Positions 8,296-17,003 of a stretch of 64,000 nt of DNA are shown one piece after another. Origin of the DNA: an uncultured Bacteroidota bacterium (GTDB lineage Bacteria; Bacteroidota; Bacteroidia; Flavobacteriales; Schleiferiaceae); the NCBI GenBank assembly GCA_913057235.1, contig CAJXNI010000012.1, positions 1 to 64,000 of the forward strand, written 5' to 3'. Under the pieces are notes generated by a model. It had not been told where the DNA came from. It saw only the letters and a list, made by a program, of their open reading frames with translations, and did no database searches. The position numbers were made by a program, and so were the translations under genes. Within the stretch, counting starts at the first letter, position 1; each line of letters begins with the position of its first letter.

Positions 8296-8991
8296 TTAAC
8301 CCCGTTTCATTTCTTCACTCACCGGTTTCTTAAGGGTGTGCTGTTTCATTTTATGAAAATGCGCTACCCGGTTGGTGTTGGGGAAAGGCTTATTGGGCAC
8401 CGGCACCTTTAAAAAAGCACAGAGGGGTCCCCAACCTTGTTTCACGTCATACACTAGCAGCTGTTCGGCCGGCACGTGCGCTTGCACTTCCTGGTTGTGC
8501 CGCTTAAAAATTTCAATGGCTTTGGCCTTGTTGAACTGCCGCATGCCAAAGGTTTCTTTAAAAATGGTTTTTTGAATGAGCCAACCTACCTGCATGAGCT
8601 GGCGCACCCGTTTCTTAAAAAAATAGTTGCGCAAAATGTAGAGCGCTTGCTTAAAATTGGGGTACGATCTAAAAATGGTTTTTGCTGCGCTTTGGTACCA
8701 ACTTTCCGGATCTCGGGTGGTCAGAATCACCTTGGCCTGGGGGTATTGCTGTAGCAACTCTTTGTAAAACAAACAACCGGGAAAATCAGTGATGCTGGAA
8801 AACCCCTCCAAGACAGAATCCCAGTGAGGCGCTTTACCCTGAGCCGCCTGCAACCACATTTTGGCGCGCTCTGGTTCATTGGTAAGTTCTATCATGTGAT
8901 AGCACGGTCCAAATCCTAATTCTTCCAGAGCGTGTTTAAGGGTCATGGTGCCCGTGCGGCCAAACCCTGCTCCAATTACATCCAGCGGCAT
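8296..8991 (-). CDS. Sulfotransferase family protein
   Basis: 231 aa from the ATG at 8991; a longer frame to 9072 exists but adds a Cys/Arg-rich, unconserved-looking N-terminus. GAGFGRTGTMTLKHALEELG right at the N-terminus is the 5'-phosphosulfate-binding loop of the sulfotransferase family typified by PF17784, followed by FGPCYHM and, later, the ILTTRDPESWYQS motif (3'-phosphate binding). The acceptor molecule is unknown. The gene stands alone on the minus strand, convergent with the cyclase gene (13-base gap). Confidence 0.85.
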   Translation of the reverse strand: MPLDVIGAGFGRTGTMTLKHALEELGFGPCYHMIELTNEPERAKMWLQAAQGKAPHWDSVLEGFSSITDFPGCLFYKELLQQYPQAKVILTTRDPESWYQSAAKTIFRSYPNFKQALYILRNYFFKKRVRQLMQVGWLIQKTIFKETFGMRQFNKAKAIEIFKRHNQEVQAHVPAEQLLVYDVKQGWGPLCAFLKVPVPNKPFPNTNRVAHFHKMKQHTLKKPVSEEMKRG

Positions 8992-9208
8992 ACCATTGCG
9001 TATTTTTTCCTCTAACCCCTTTTCAGGGGAAGGGTTTACAAAGATGCAGCACTCCTGCCGCCTTCCCCGCAAAGGGAGCTGCGCAGCGCGGTGGCATCTT
9101 CATTTGGCTACCCGGGCGGCAACCGATATTTTTGGCCTTACCCCATACCAAGAAGCCTAAAAATATGTTATTCACGCATTGATGATTCTGCCAACCCGTA
9201 TTAATGGT

Positions 9209-9216
9209 TATTTTTG
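9209..9216 (+). promoter_or_regulatory. -7 promoter element for the mannosyltransferase-pyrC transcript
   Basis: TATTTTTG, an exact TAnnTTTG match, with 20 bases to the TTG start at 9237. Confidence 0.55.
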
Positions 9217-9236
9217 CCCACCTTTAAAACTCCGCT

Positions 9237-9965
9237 TTGTCGCAATCACTGGTAATTATACCCACCTACAACGAAAAGGACAATATTGAGCGCATTTTGC
9301 GTGCGGTCATGGAATTGCCCAATGCCTACGAGGTGCTGGTGGTTGATGACAACTCACCCGATGGTACCCGCGAGATTGTGAGCCGCCTGCAGGAAGAGTA
9401 TCAGGAAAAAATCCACCTTTTAAAACGGGCAGGAAAACAAGGTTTGGGTACGGCCTATTTAGATGGTTTCCGTTGGGCGCTGGAACGCCAGTATCAGTAT
9501 GTTTTTGAAATGGATGCTGATTTTTCACACAACCCTACCGATCTTTGCCGTTTGTTCAAAGCCTGCGCAGAGCAGGGTCATGATGTAGCGGTGGGTTCAC
9601 GCTACGCCACGGGGGTAAATGTAGTGAACTGGCCCATGAGCCGGGTTTTGCTCAGCTATTTTGCCTCGCGGTATGTGCGCGTAATTTTGGGCATCCCCGT
9701 AGAGGATACTACGGCTGGCTTTGTTTGCTACAAAAGGGAAGTTTTGGAACGCATTAACTTTAAGCGTATCAAATTTGTAGGTTACGCTTTTCAGATTGAA
9801 ATGAAATTTATAGCCTTTAAATTAGGCTTTAAAATAAAAGAAGTACCGGTAATTTTTACAGACCGCACTGAAGGTACATCCAAAATGAGTAGAGGCATCA
9901 TAAATGAGGCCGTATTTGGAGTCTTAAAATTGAAATTGCGCAGCCTAATTAAACGTTACAAATAA
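9237..9965 (+). CDS. Polyprenol monophosphomannose synthase (GT2 glycosyltransferase)
   Basis: 242 aa. GT2 fold: an IIPTYNEKDNIERIL start, VVDDNSPDGT nucleotide-binding segment, the catalytic DxD in EMDADFSHNP, and VGSRYATG further on. This is the dolichol/polyprenol-phosphate mannosyltransferase pattern without C-terminal membrane helices, so probably a peripheral membrane enzyme transferring mannose (or a similar sugar) from a nucleotide donor to a lipid phosphate. The start is TTG at 9237, chosen because the conserved SLVIIPTYNE follows at once and an exact -7 promoter element lies 20 bases before it. pyrC follows after 12 bases. Confidence 0.9.
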   Translation: MSQSLVIIPTYNEKDNIERILRAVMELPNAYEVLVVDDNSPDGTREIVSRLQEEYQEKIHLLKRAGKQGLGTAYLDGFRWALERQYQYVFEMDADFSHNPTDLCRLFKACAEQGHDVAVGSRYATGVNVVNWPMSRVLLSYFASRYVRVILGIPVEDTTAGFVCYKREVLERINFKRIKFVGYAFQIEMKFIAFKLGFKIKEVPVIFTDRTEGTSKMSRGIINEAVFGVLKLKLRSLIKRYK

Positions 9966-9977
9966 GTTTTAGTAGAA

Positions 9978-11321
9978 ATGAGTAAAATACTCCTTAAAAA
10001 TACCCGCGTGGTGAATGAAGGAACTGTACAGGACGCAGACGTGTACATTTCTGAGGGGCGTATACAAAAGATAGACAAACACCTAAGCCAACGCAATAAT
10101 GAAACAACGGTTATTGATGCGGAGGGCAAATTTCTCATTCCTGGAGTGATAGATGATCAGGTGCACTTTAGAGAGCCAGGCCTTACCCAAAAAGCCACCA
10201 TTTACACCGAGAGCCGGGCGGCCGTAGCGGGCGGTATTACCAGCTACATTGAGCAACCCAACACCGTACCCCAGGCTTTAACGCTGGAATTACTGGAAAA
10301 CAAGTACGCCATTGCGGCCAAAGACTCGCTGGCCAACTACGGCTTTAACATGGGCGCCAGCAACAACAATCTTGAAGAACTTAAAAAAGTAGACCCCAAC
10401 CGTGTGCCGGGCGTAAAAGTGTTTATGGGCAGCAGCACCGGCAACATGTTGGTAGATGACCTCAAGGCCTTGGAAGGTATTTTTAGCCAGGTGTCTATTC
10501 CGGTAATCACCCACTGTGAAGACGAAGAAACCATCCGTAACAACCAGGCTAAATTTGTGGCCCAGTATGGTGAAGACATACCCATGCGTTTTCACCCTGA
10601 AATTCGCAGCCACGAAGCTTGCCTGAAGTCCTCTTCATTGGCGGTTGACTTGGCCAAAAAATTCAACACCCGCCTGCATGTTTATCACATAAGCACCGCA
10701 GAAGAATGTGATCTTTTTGACAACAAGCTGCCGCTGGAAGAAAAACGCATTACCGCAGAGGCCTGTATTCACCACCTTTGGTTTAATGACCAACAGTACG
10801 ATGAAAAGGGAAGTTTTATAAAATGGAACCCAGCGGTAAAATCGGAAAGCGACCGCCAGGAAATTTTTAATGCTGTACTGGATGGGCGCATTGACGTAAT
10901 TGCCACCGACCACGCCCCGCACACCTTAACAGAAAAACAGCAGGTGTATACCAAGGCGCCCAGTGGTGGTCCCTTGGTGCAGCATGCCCTGCCCGCCATG
11001 ATGGAATTTGTGCGTGATGAAAAAATGACCATTGAGCAGTTGGTAACTAAAATGTGCCATAACCCGGCTATACTTTTTAACATTAAAGAGCGCGGTTTTA
11101 TACGCGAAGGCTACCACGCTGATTTGGTGCTTTTAGACCCCTCCAGACCTTGGCGGGTAAGCAAAGAGAACTTGCTCTACAAATGCGGCTGGTCTCCATT
11201 TGAAGACACCACTTTTAGAGCGCGAGTGAGCCACACTTTTGTAAATGGCAGCCTGGTGTATGAAAATGGCAAAATTATTGAAGCGCCCGCTGCGCAAAGA
11301 CTAAGTTTTGAGCGGAAGTAA
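9978..11321 (+). CDS. pyrC: Dihydroorotase
   Basis: A 447-aa amidohydrolase that cyclises carbamoyl aspartate to dihydroorotate in pyrimidine synthesis. The first metal motif reads DDQVHFREPGLT: the HxH pair is QxH here, as I recall for other Bacteroidota dihydroorotases, so this is probably a lineage trait. Later metal-site motifs are present: VITHCEDE, HVYHIST, and DVIATDHAPHT with the catalytic Asp. A lysine that could be the carboxylated bridge is not certain. It lies 12 bases after the mannosyltransferase gene and overlaps the DUF4296 gene, giving a three-gene transcript. Confidence 0.92.
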   Translation: MSKILLKNTRVVNEGTVQDADVYISEGRIQKIDKHLSQRNNETTVIDAEGKFLIPGVIDDQVHFREPGLTQKATIYTESRAAVAGGITSYIEQPNTVPQALTLELLENKYAIAAKDSLANYGFNMGASNNNLEELKKVDPNRVPGVKVFMGSSTGNMLVDDLKALEGIFSQVSIPVITHCEDEETIRNNQAKFVAQYGEDIPMRFHPEIRSHEACLKSSSLAVDLAKKFNTRLHVYHISTAEECDLFDNKLPLEEKRITAEACIHHLWFNDQQYDEKGSFIKWNPAVKSESDRQEIFNAVLDGRIDVIATDHAPHTLTEKQQVYTKAPSGGPLVQHALPAMMEFVRDEKMTIEQLVTKMCHNPAILFNIKERGFIREGYHADLVLLDPSRPWRVSKENLLYKCGWSPFEDTTFRARVSHTFVNGSLVYENGKIIEAPAAQRLSFERK

Positions 11322-11745
11322 ATTTTTGGGGTTGGCTTTATTGGCCTTCGGTTTTGGGGTAGGCTGCGCCCCCGAAAAAATCTCCGAGCCCGATGAGCCC
11401 GCTTGGTTAATTCCACAAGATACTATGGTGCGTTTAATGACCGACATCCATCTGGTGGAAGGCAGCCGCATGGGCGGTAAAACCATTGGTGACACCCTGC
11501 CCACCCGGGTGTACTTTGAAAAAGTATGGGAAAAGTACGGCACTACGCGAGAAGCCTATGATAGTAATTTTCGTTACTACGTGCGCAATGCAGAGCGCAT
11601 GGATAAGATTTACGAGCAAGTGCTGGAAAACCTCAGTCAACTAGAAGCCTCTCTGCAAACGCCCAAAGATCGCCCTGCGCCCAGTCAGCCCACCACGCAA
11701 GAAGAACTGGATTCTGCTGTGAAACAACTGCGTAAAAAAAATTAA
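11308..11745 (+). CDS. DUF4296 lipoprotein
   Basis: 145 aa. An N-terminal hydrophobic stretch ends in a lipobox-like GFGVGC, so it is likely a lipoprotein. The middle (VRLMTDIHLVEGSRMGG, then YFEKVWEKYGTTREAYDSNFRYYVRN) matches the DUF4296 pattern known from Bacteroidota, where the gene commonly follows pyrC. The function is unknown. The start is uncertain: TTG at 11308 overlaps pyrC by 14 bases and no ATG precedes the signal peptide. The 3' end overlaps the convergent epimerase gene by 4 bases. Confidence 0.8.
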   Translation: MSGSKFLGLALLAFGFGVGCAPEKISEPDEPAWLIPQDTMVRLMTDIHLVEGSRMGGKTIGDTLPTRVYFEKVWEKYGTTREAYDSNFRYYVRNAERMDKIYEQVLENLSQLEASLQTPKDRPAPSQPTTQEELDSAVKQLRKKN

Positions 11746-12761
11746 GCAGAATGGTCTTTTTTATAGAAAGCGGCAATTTCCTGCACGCTTTGTTCCAAAG
11801 GTCTAAACTCAAAATTAAGAGCTTGCCTCACTTTCTGATTTTCATAGTAACAGGCTTGCAAAGCGGTAGAAGCGGTTTCTTTGGTAATCATGGGTTTTTT
11901 GCCCGTTAGCCAGCTTTTTAGTTTTTCAATACGCCAGGCCAAATTGCTCATCCAGGGCTTTACCTCTATGGAGGGAGCTTTTACCCCTAAGGCGTGAGCC
12001 ACGCTGGCAAAAAACTTTTGGTAGGTCCAGTTTTCGGCTGCCACCACAAATCGTTCGCCATCAATTTCACTGTGCATGAGCTGCTCCATAATAGCGGCCA
12101 CATCGCGGGCGTCTACGTAAGCGTTTACTCCCTGGGTGTAAAATTTAAAGCCCTGCGCTATACGACTGAACAAAGCGGCACTGCCACTCTGCCACGGGCC
12201 CGGGCCAATAATGATACTGGGGTTTACAATGACCAGGTTCAGCCCCTCTTCGTGGGCACGCCAAACTTCCAGTTCCGCCAGGTATTTACTTTTTGCGTAA
12301 GCGGAGTTGTTTTTACTTTCTACCCAGTGACTTTCTTCATCAAAATGCTGTTGACCTTCTTTTCGGCCCAGAGCCGCTACACTGCTTACGTGCATTAATT
12401 TTTTAATACCCAGGTGCAGTGCTAAATTCACCAAGTTGGCCGTGCCGGTAGGATTTTCATCCAACATGCGGGCTTTATCGGCTGGCGCAAAACTCACCAC
12501 AGCCGCACAATGGTAGAGGTAATCAGTGCCTTGGAGGGCTTGTTCTAAAGCGGGCAGGTCCAAGAGGTCAGCCTCTGCAAACTCAATTTTATCAAACTGC
12601 TCTTGAACCTTGGGGTGGTAATAGCCCAATACCTTTTTGAGAATACCAAGCTGAGAACTGGCGCGGTGCACCACGCGCACCTGCTTTTGCTGCTGGAGTA
12701 AATGCACCACCAGGTGGGCGCCTAAAAGTCCGGTTGCTCCTGTAACAGTGTGTGTTTTCAT
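11742..12761 (-). CDS. NAD(P)-dependent epimerase/dehydratase family protein
   Basis: A 339-aa extended short-chain dehydrogenase. The Rossmann motif TGATGLLGAHL is at the N-terminus, DYLYHCAAVVSF in the cofactor region, a VSSVAALG strand, and the catalytic YAKSK. It resembles the 3-beta-hydroxysteroid dehydrogenase / dihydroflavonol reductase branch, but the substrate is unknown. A single-gene unit; its 3' end overlaps the DUF4296 gene by 4 bases tail to tail. A second paralogous reductase lies at 55.6 kb. Confidence 0.87.
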   Translation of the reverse strand: MKTHTVTGATGLLGAHLVVHLLQQQKQVRVVHRASSQLGILKKVLGYYHPKVQEQFDKIEFAEADLLDLPALEQALQGTDYLYHCAAVVSFAPADKARMLDENPTGTANLVNLALHLGIKKLMHVSSVAALGRKEGQQHFDEESHWVESKNNSAYAKSKYLAELEVWRAHEEGLNLVIVNPSIIIGPGPWQSGSAALFSRIAQGFKFYTQGVNAYVDARDVAAIMEQLMHSEIDGERFVVAAENWTYQKFFASVAHALGVKAPSIEVKPWMSNLAWRIEKLKSWLTGKKPMITKETASTALQACYYENQKVRQALNFEFRPLEQSVQEIAAFYKKDHSA

Positions 12762-12884
12762 GGCCGCGGCTAAGGTAAATGTTCTGCCCTTTGTACCCTA
12801 ACCTAAAGTGGCTGTTGCTTTAGAAGATTATTGCGGTATAAAGCTTATTTTGGCCTTTTAATTGGTTTCTAAAGTAGCTGGATT

Positions 12885-13460
12885 ATGTTTGGTAAAATCA
12901 CCCCCTCTCAACGATTGAAAACAGGCTTAGCTCTGGGTTTAGTTTTTATATTGGTTTTTGCCACCAACCAGGTTGACAAAAAGCATTTTGAAAAGGCGCA
13001 GTATAACTTACGGTCCATATTTGAAGATCGCTTGGTAGTGAAAGGCTACCTCTATGAGCTTCAGGAAATGGTGTATGAAGAGGAGTTGGCTTTGGCCGAT
13101 AGCACTGCCCAAGGAATGATGGAGAATCCAAAACTGGATACCCTCATTCAAAAATATGGAGAAACCCGCCTTACCCCCAGAGAACGCAGTCACTTTGAAG
13201 ATTTGCAAGAAGAGCTCAAACAATACGCCCGGGTAAAATCCAATTCGCCCAACCTCCAGGCCTGGAACAATCAATTAGATCGCATTCACAATACTTTTTG
13301 TGCTTTAGCCGAAATCCAACTAAAGGAGGGTGAGGTGCTCAATAAATCCGCTGAAAAATCACTGGACTTTACCGCCTTTATCTCCCAATTAGAAGTAATT
13401 ATTCTAATCCTTACCGGAATAATTGTGCAGTTTTTAATCTTTTACCGCCCTAAAAAATAG
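12885..13460 (+). CDS. Two-TM protein with chemoreceptor-like helical periplasmic domain
   Basis: 191 aa. TM1 at ~13-29, a ~135-residue, charged, helix-rich extracytoplasmic segment, TM2 at ~167-186, then a basic tail of a few residues (YRPKK). The layout matches the four-helix-bundle sensor module of chemoreceptors (4HB_MCP type) but there is no HAMP, kinase or signalling domain after TM2. It may be a stand-alone sensor, or it may interact with a separate partner. Single gene, not obviously in an operon; tyrS follows after 80 bases with its own promoter. Function not recognised. Confidence 0.6.
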   Translation: MFGKITPSQRLKTGLALGLVFILVFATNQVDKKHFEKAQYNLRSIFEDRLVVKGYLYELQEMVYEEELALADSTAQGMMENPKLDTLIQKYGETRLTPRERSHFEDLQEELKQYARVKSNSPNLQAWNNQLDRIHNTFCALAEIQLKEGEVLNKSAEKSLDFTAFISQLEVIILILTGIIVQFLIFYRPKK

Positions 13461-13509
13461 GCTTCCACAACCTATCGATACGAGCTTAGCGTAAACCAAG
13501 CATTAGCTT

Positions 13510-13517
13510 TACTTTTG
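13510..13517 (+). promoter_or_regulatory. -7 promoter element for tyrS
   Basis: TACTTTTG, an exact TAnnTTTG match, 23 bases before the tyrS ATG. Confidence 0.6.
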
Positions 13518-13540
13518 CCGCAAATTTTTTTGAATTTGCT

Positions 13541-14830
13541 ATGACCTCATTTCTGGAAGAACTGCGCTGGCGGGGCATGCTGCATGACTTTATGCCCGGG
13601 ACTGAAGACCAACTGAAAAAAGAACGTACGGCCGCTTATGTAGGCATTGACCCTACGGCAGATTCACTGCATATTGGCCATTTGGTTAGCATTATGATGT
13701 TGCGCCATTTCCAGGAGGCTGGCCACAAGCCTATAGCCCTCATTGGTGGAGCTACTGGCATGATAGGTGACCCCAGCGGTAAAAGCAAAGAGCGCAATCT
13801 TTTAACCGAAGAAGAACTGAGGCACAACCAAAATGCCCTTAAAGCGCAGTTGGAAAAATTTCTGGATTTTAACAGTGAGGCGGAAAATGCCGCTGAGTTG
13901 GTGAACAACTATGACTGGATGCAAGATTTTAGTTTCCTGGGATTTATACGAGACGTGGGCAAGCACCTTACCGTCAATTATATGATGGCTAAAGACTCTG
14001 TGAAAAAACGCTTAAGCGGTGAGGGGGAAGGAATGTCTTTTACCGAGTTCACCTATCAATTGGTGCAGGGTTATGACTTTTTGCATCTCTACCGCCATAA
14101 AAACTGCAAGCTGCAGATGGGTGGCAGCGACCAATGGGGAAACATTACCACCGGCACAGAACTAATAAGACGTATGGAAAGCGGCCAGGCCTATGCCCTA
14201 ACCTGCCCCTTAATTACCAAAGCCGATGGCGGTAAGTTTGGCAAAACGGAAGAAGGCAATGTTTGGCTGGACCCCAAACGCACCAGCCCGTATAAGTTTT
14301 ACCAATTTTGGCTCAACACCAGTGATGAAGATGCCGCCAAATATTTGAAAATTTTCACCCTACTCGATCAGCATACCTGTGAAGAACTCATTGCTGCGCA
14401 TGCCGAAGCACCCCATCAGCGGAAGCTCCAAATACGATTGGCAGAGGAAATTACCACCATGGTGCATGGCGCCAAAGCTTTAAACCAGGCGCTGAAAGCC
14501 AGCCACATTCTCTTTGGCAAAAGCACAGAGGCCGATTTACGCGAGCTGGACGCAGCTACACTGGCTGAAGTCTTTCAGGGAGTACCGCAGTTTGAGGTAT
14601 CGCGCGAAAGCCTAAAAAATGAATTGGAAATTGTAGAGTTTTTAGCCAGTGAAACAGCCGTTTTTGGCAGCAAGGGAGAGGCCCGTAAATTGATTCAGGG
14701 GAACGGGGTGAGCCTCAATAAAACTAAGGTAGACCTAAACAAAAAGGTGACAGAGAACGATATAATTGCCGATAGATATTTATTGGCCCAACGTGGCAAG
14801 AAAAATTATTTCTTGATTACTGTAATTTAA
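13541..14830 (+). CDS. tyrS: Tyrosine--tRNA ligase
   Basis: 429 aa, the normal length for the bacterial TyrRS. The class I signature HIGH is at residues 44-47 ([14 protein letters not shown]), and the KMSKS-equivalent is KFGKT around residue 232. [11 protein letters not shown], the tyrosine-site loop, is present. The C-terminal ~80 residues form an S4-like RNA-binding domain ([17 protein letters not shown]). It charges tRNA-Tyr in the cytoplasm. A promoter match upstream and 18 bases to the sigma factor gene suggest possible read-through into it. Confidence 0.97.
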   Translation: MTSFLEELRWRGMLHDFMPGTEDQLKKERTAAYVGIDPTADSLHIGHLVSIMMLRHFQEAGHKPIALIGGATGMIGDPSGKSKERNLLTEEELRHNQNALKAQLEKFLDFNSEAENAAELVNNYDWMQDFSFLGFIRDVGKHLTVNYMMAKDSVKKRLSGEGEGMSFTEFTYQLVQGYDFLHLYRHKNCKLQMGGSDQWGNITTGTELIRRMESGQAYALTCPLITKADGGKFGKTEEGNVWLDPKRTSPYKFYQFWLNTSDEDAAKYLKIFTLLDQHTCEELIAAHAEAPHQRKLQIRLAEEITTMVHGAKALNQALKASHILFGKSTEADLRELDAATLAEVFQGVPQFEVSRESLKNELEIVEFLASETAVFGSKGEARKLIQGNGVSLNKTKVDLNKKVTENDIIADRYLLAQRGKKNYFLITVI

Positions 14831-14848
14831 GACGCTCAAAACCACTCA

Positions 14849-15391
14849 TTGAAAAGTAAAGGTCTGGTAACCCCTGAAAATTTAGTAGAACTGCTTCAGC
14901 AAAAAAATGAGGCAGCTTTGGGTTATTTATACGACCATTACTCAGGCGCCTTGTACGGTGTTTTACTTAAGATGCTTAAGGAGCCTGAGTTGTGTCAAGA
15001 TCTCTTGCAGGAAAGCTTTGTGAAAATCTGGAAAAATATTGAGCGTTTTGACGCGGGAAAAGCCTCATTATACACGTGGATGCTCAATATTACCCGTAAC
15101 AATGCCATTGACTACATCCGCTCTAAGCGAAATAAAAACCAGCAAAAAAACCAGGGAATAGATAACTTCGTATATGCTTTGGAAAGCAACCAAAAATTTA
15201 ATCCCCAACACATAGGGTTGAATGAACTGGTGAAAAGCCTGCCGGCCGAGCAGCAACAAATTGTTCAACTTTCTTATTTTGAAGGTTTTACTCAACAAGA
15301 AATTTCAGAAGAATACGATATACCGCTTGGTACGGTAAAAAGCAGAGGACGAGCGGCTTTGCAAAAGCTTAAAAAGATGTTTAACCAATAA
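14849..15391 (+). CDS. ECF-type RNA polymerase sigma factor
   Basis: 180 aa. The sigma-2 region carries LGYLYDHYSGALYGVLLKML, the LLQESFVKIW segment of region 2.2, and YTWMLNITRNNAIDYIRSKR (2.4). Sigma-4 has a helix-turn-helix at QQEISEEYDIPLGTVKSRGRAALQ-like positions near the end. The start is TTG at 14849, 18 bases after tyrS. It is followed 5 bases later by an RskA-type anti-sigma factor, so the pair forms a membrane-anchored stress or envelope switch of the SigK/RskA kind. The signal is unknown. Confidence 0.92.
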   Translation: MKSKGLVTPENLVELLQQKNEAALGYLYDHYSGALYGVLLKMLKEPELCQDLLQESFVKIWKNIERFDAGKASLYTWMLNITRNNAIDYIRSKRNKNQQKNQGIDNFVYALESNQKFNPQHIGLNELVKSLPAEQQQIVQLSYFEGFTQQEISEEYDIPLGTVKSRGRAALQKLKKMFNQ

Positions 15392-15396
15392 TTGAA

Positions 15397-16212
15397 GTGG
15401 ATACCAAAGAATACATAGCGTCTGGTATTTTAGAAGCTTATGCCTTAGGCCTGTTAGCTGAAGAGGAGCGTAGCCAAGTGGAAGCTATGGCGGCTAAACA
15501 TCCTAATATACAGCGGCAACTGCAGGAAGAGGTAGAAAGCCTTAGCACCTTTAGCCAGGCCTATGCGGTACAACCCCCGCCTGAACTACGTGATAAAGTT
15601 TTGGCCGCTGCCTTGAAAACTGAAAATAAAGCCGCTACCGAGCCTACTGAAAAAGAAAAGGTTCAAAATCAAAAAGGTACCTCGCCTTGGGCTGTAGCCG
15701 CCACGGTTCTATTTTTAATAAGTGGTGGGTTTAATTTTTTCCAATACCAGCAAAGTCAATCTTTGCAACAAAATCTTAACCGCACGGAGTTACGCCTGGC
15801 CGAGATGGAAACCCAAAATGAGGTACTGGTGGCCCGCTATGAAATCATGGAAGAAAATGTGGCGGTACTTACAGATCCCAACACGGCCCAATTTATCATG
15901 AAAGGCGTGGAAGGGCGTGATCAACAAATGCGGGCCGATATTTTTTGGAATGCCAGCACCGAAACCGTGTACTTAGACGTTAAGAATCTTCCCCAACCTC
16001 CTTCTGATAAAGACTATCAACTTTGGGCTTTAAAAGATGGTAAGCCCATTGACATGGGCATTTTTAATAATCTTACCGATGCGCAGGAACTTTTAAAAGT
16101 AGGCCAGGTGCCAGGGGCAGATGCCTTTGCCGTTACGCTGGAACCTAAGGGTGGTTCTGAAAGCCCTACCTTGGAGGAGATGTACGTGTACGGAGAGCCC
16201 GTGCAGGTTTAA
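15397..16212 (+). CDS. RskA-family anti-sigma factor
   Basis: 271 aa from GTG at 15397, 5 bases after the sigma gene. The N-terminal ~95 residues form an anti-sigma zinc-finger-like helical domain (YIASGILEAYALGLLAEEE), though Cys ligands are absent. One TM helix at ~98-113 (WAVAATVLFLISGGFNFF) is followed by a coiled coil and the C-terminal RskA fold: DYQLWALKDGKPIDMG and FAVTLEPKGGSESPT. By family knowledge it holds the sigma factor inactive until cleaved on a membrane signal. The 3' end overlaps the convergent 16209-16955 gene by 4 bases. Confidence 0.88.
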   Translation: MDTKEYIASGILEAYALGLLAEEERSQVEAMAAKHPNIQRQLQEEVESLSTFSQAYAVQPPPELRDKVLAAALKTENKAATEPTEKEKVQNQKGTSPWAVAATVLFLISGGFNFFQYQQSQSLQQNLNRTELRLAEMETQNEVLVARYEIMEENVAVLTDPNTAQFIMKGVEGRDQQMRADIFWNASTETVYLDVKNLPQPPSDKDYQLWALKDGKPIDMGIFNNLTDAQELLKVGQVPGADAFAVTLEPKGGSESPTLEEMYVYGEPVQV

Positions 16213-16955
16213 AGCGCCAAATAGGTAAAAAGTATGCGCTCCATTAATTCTCTTTGAGCCGAGCTGGGTTTGTACAGATAGCTTATTTTAAAATCACCAT
16301 CTTCCCAACTGTCTTTTAGCTTTGGTACTTCTACTGTATGGTCATTGGTAATTACACAAAATGCCGATGTGCCATCTCTGAAAACCACAATCAAGCGAAA
16401 ATCATCCGGTTCCGTTAGGCTGGCATTTTGCTTACGAATTACATGAGCCGTAAACTCTTCAAAATCGCGTTCTTCTGCGTCATACGCACGCCATAACTGG
16501 GCAAAAGCTTCTTGCTGCTCGGTGCGGTTACGGATGGCCAATAATTGAGTCACCTCCTTTTCAGGGATAGAGTTATTGGCCCATTTGGTTTTAAAAACAT
16601 AGCCTTCCAAAACTACGGCCAGGCGGTCTTCACTTCTAAAACCTTCAACCGTATCTACCGCTACTAACTTCAACTCTGCTAAGGTTTCACCAATAGGTTC
16701 ATTCTCTTTATTACTGAGCTTGGTGCCTGCCAGCAACACCCCTTCAGAGGCAGTACCCATAGGCGCATAGGCCTTTTTACGGACCTTGTACCAGCCCGCT
16801 GCATCGGGTTCAAAACTGTACAGGCGCTCACCCTTTTGAAGCTGAAAAGCAGGCGCCCCTCTTTTGGCGTCTAAGATGGTGGTTTCTTCCTCTAGTTTTT
16901 GCCCAATGGTTTGGATACCTATTAGCAGAAGTACTGCCAGTACTGCGTTTTTCAT
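16209..16955 (-). CDS. Secreted or periplasmic protein of unknown function
   Basis: 248 aa. The N-terminus (MKNAVLAVLLLIGIQTIGQ) is a signal peptide. The middle has SH3-like spacing (GERLYSFEPDAAGWYKVRKK and an EGYVFKTKWANN segment), which suggests a bacterial SH3-like beta barrel, but I cannot confirm it. The C-terminal third is mixed alpha/beta. Single gene, tail to tail with the anti-sigma factor. No family recognised. Confidence 0.6.
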   Translation of the reverse strand: MKNAVLAVLLLIGIQTIGQKLEEETTILDAKRGAPAFQLQKGERLYSFEPDAAGWYKVRKKAYAPMGTASEGVLLAGTKLSNKENEPIGETLAELKLVAVDTVEGFRSEDRLAVVLEGYVFKTKWANNSIPEKEVTQLLAIRNRTEQQEAFAQLWRAYDAEERDFEEFTAHVIRKQNASLTEPDDFRLIVVFRDGTSAFCVITNDHTVEVPKLKDSWEDGDFKISYLYKPSSAQRELMERILFTYLAL

Positions 16956-17003
16956 GTTCTGAGTTTGTTAAGCAATCAACGTTCTTTTCTCAAATTTAGT
17001 TGG

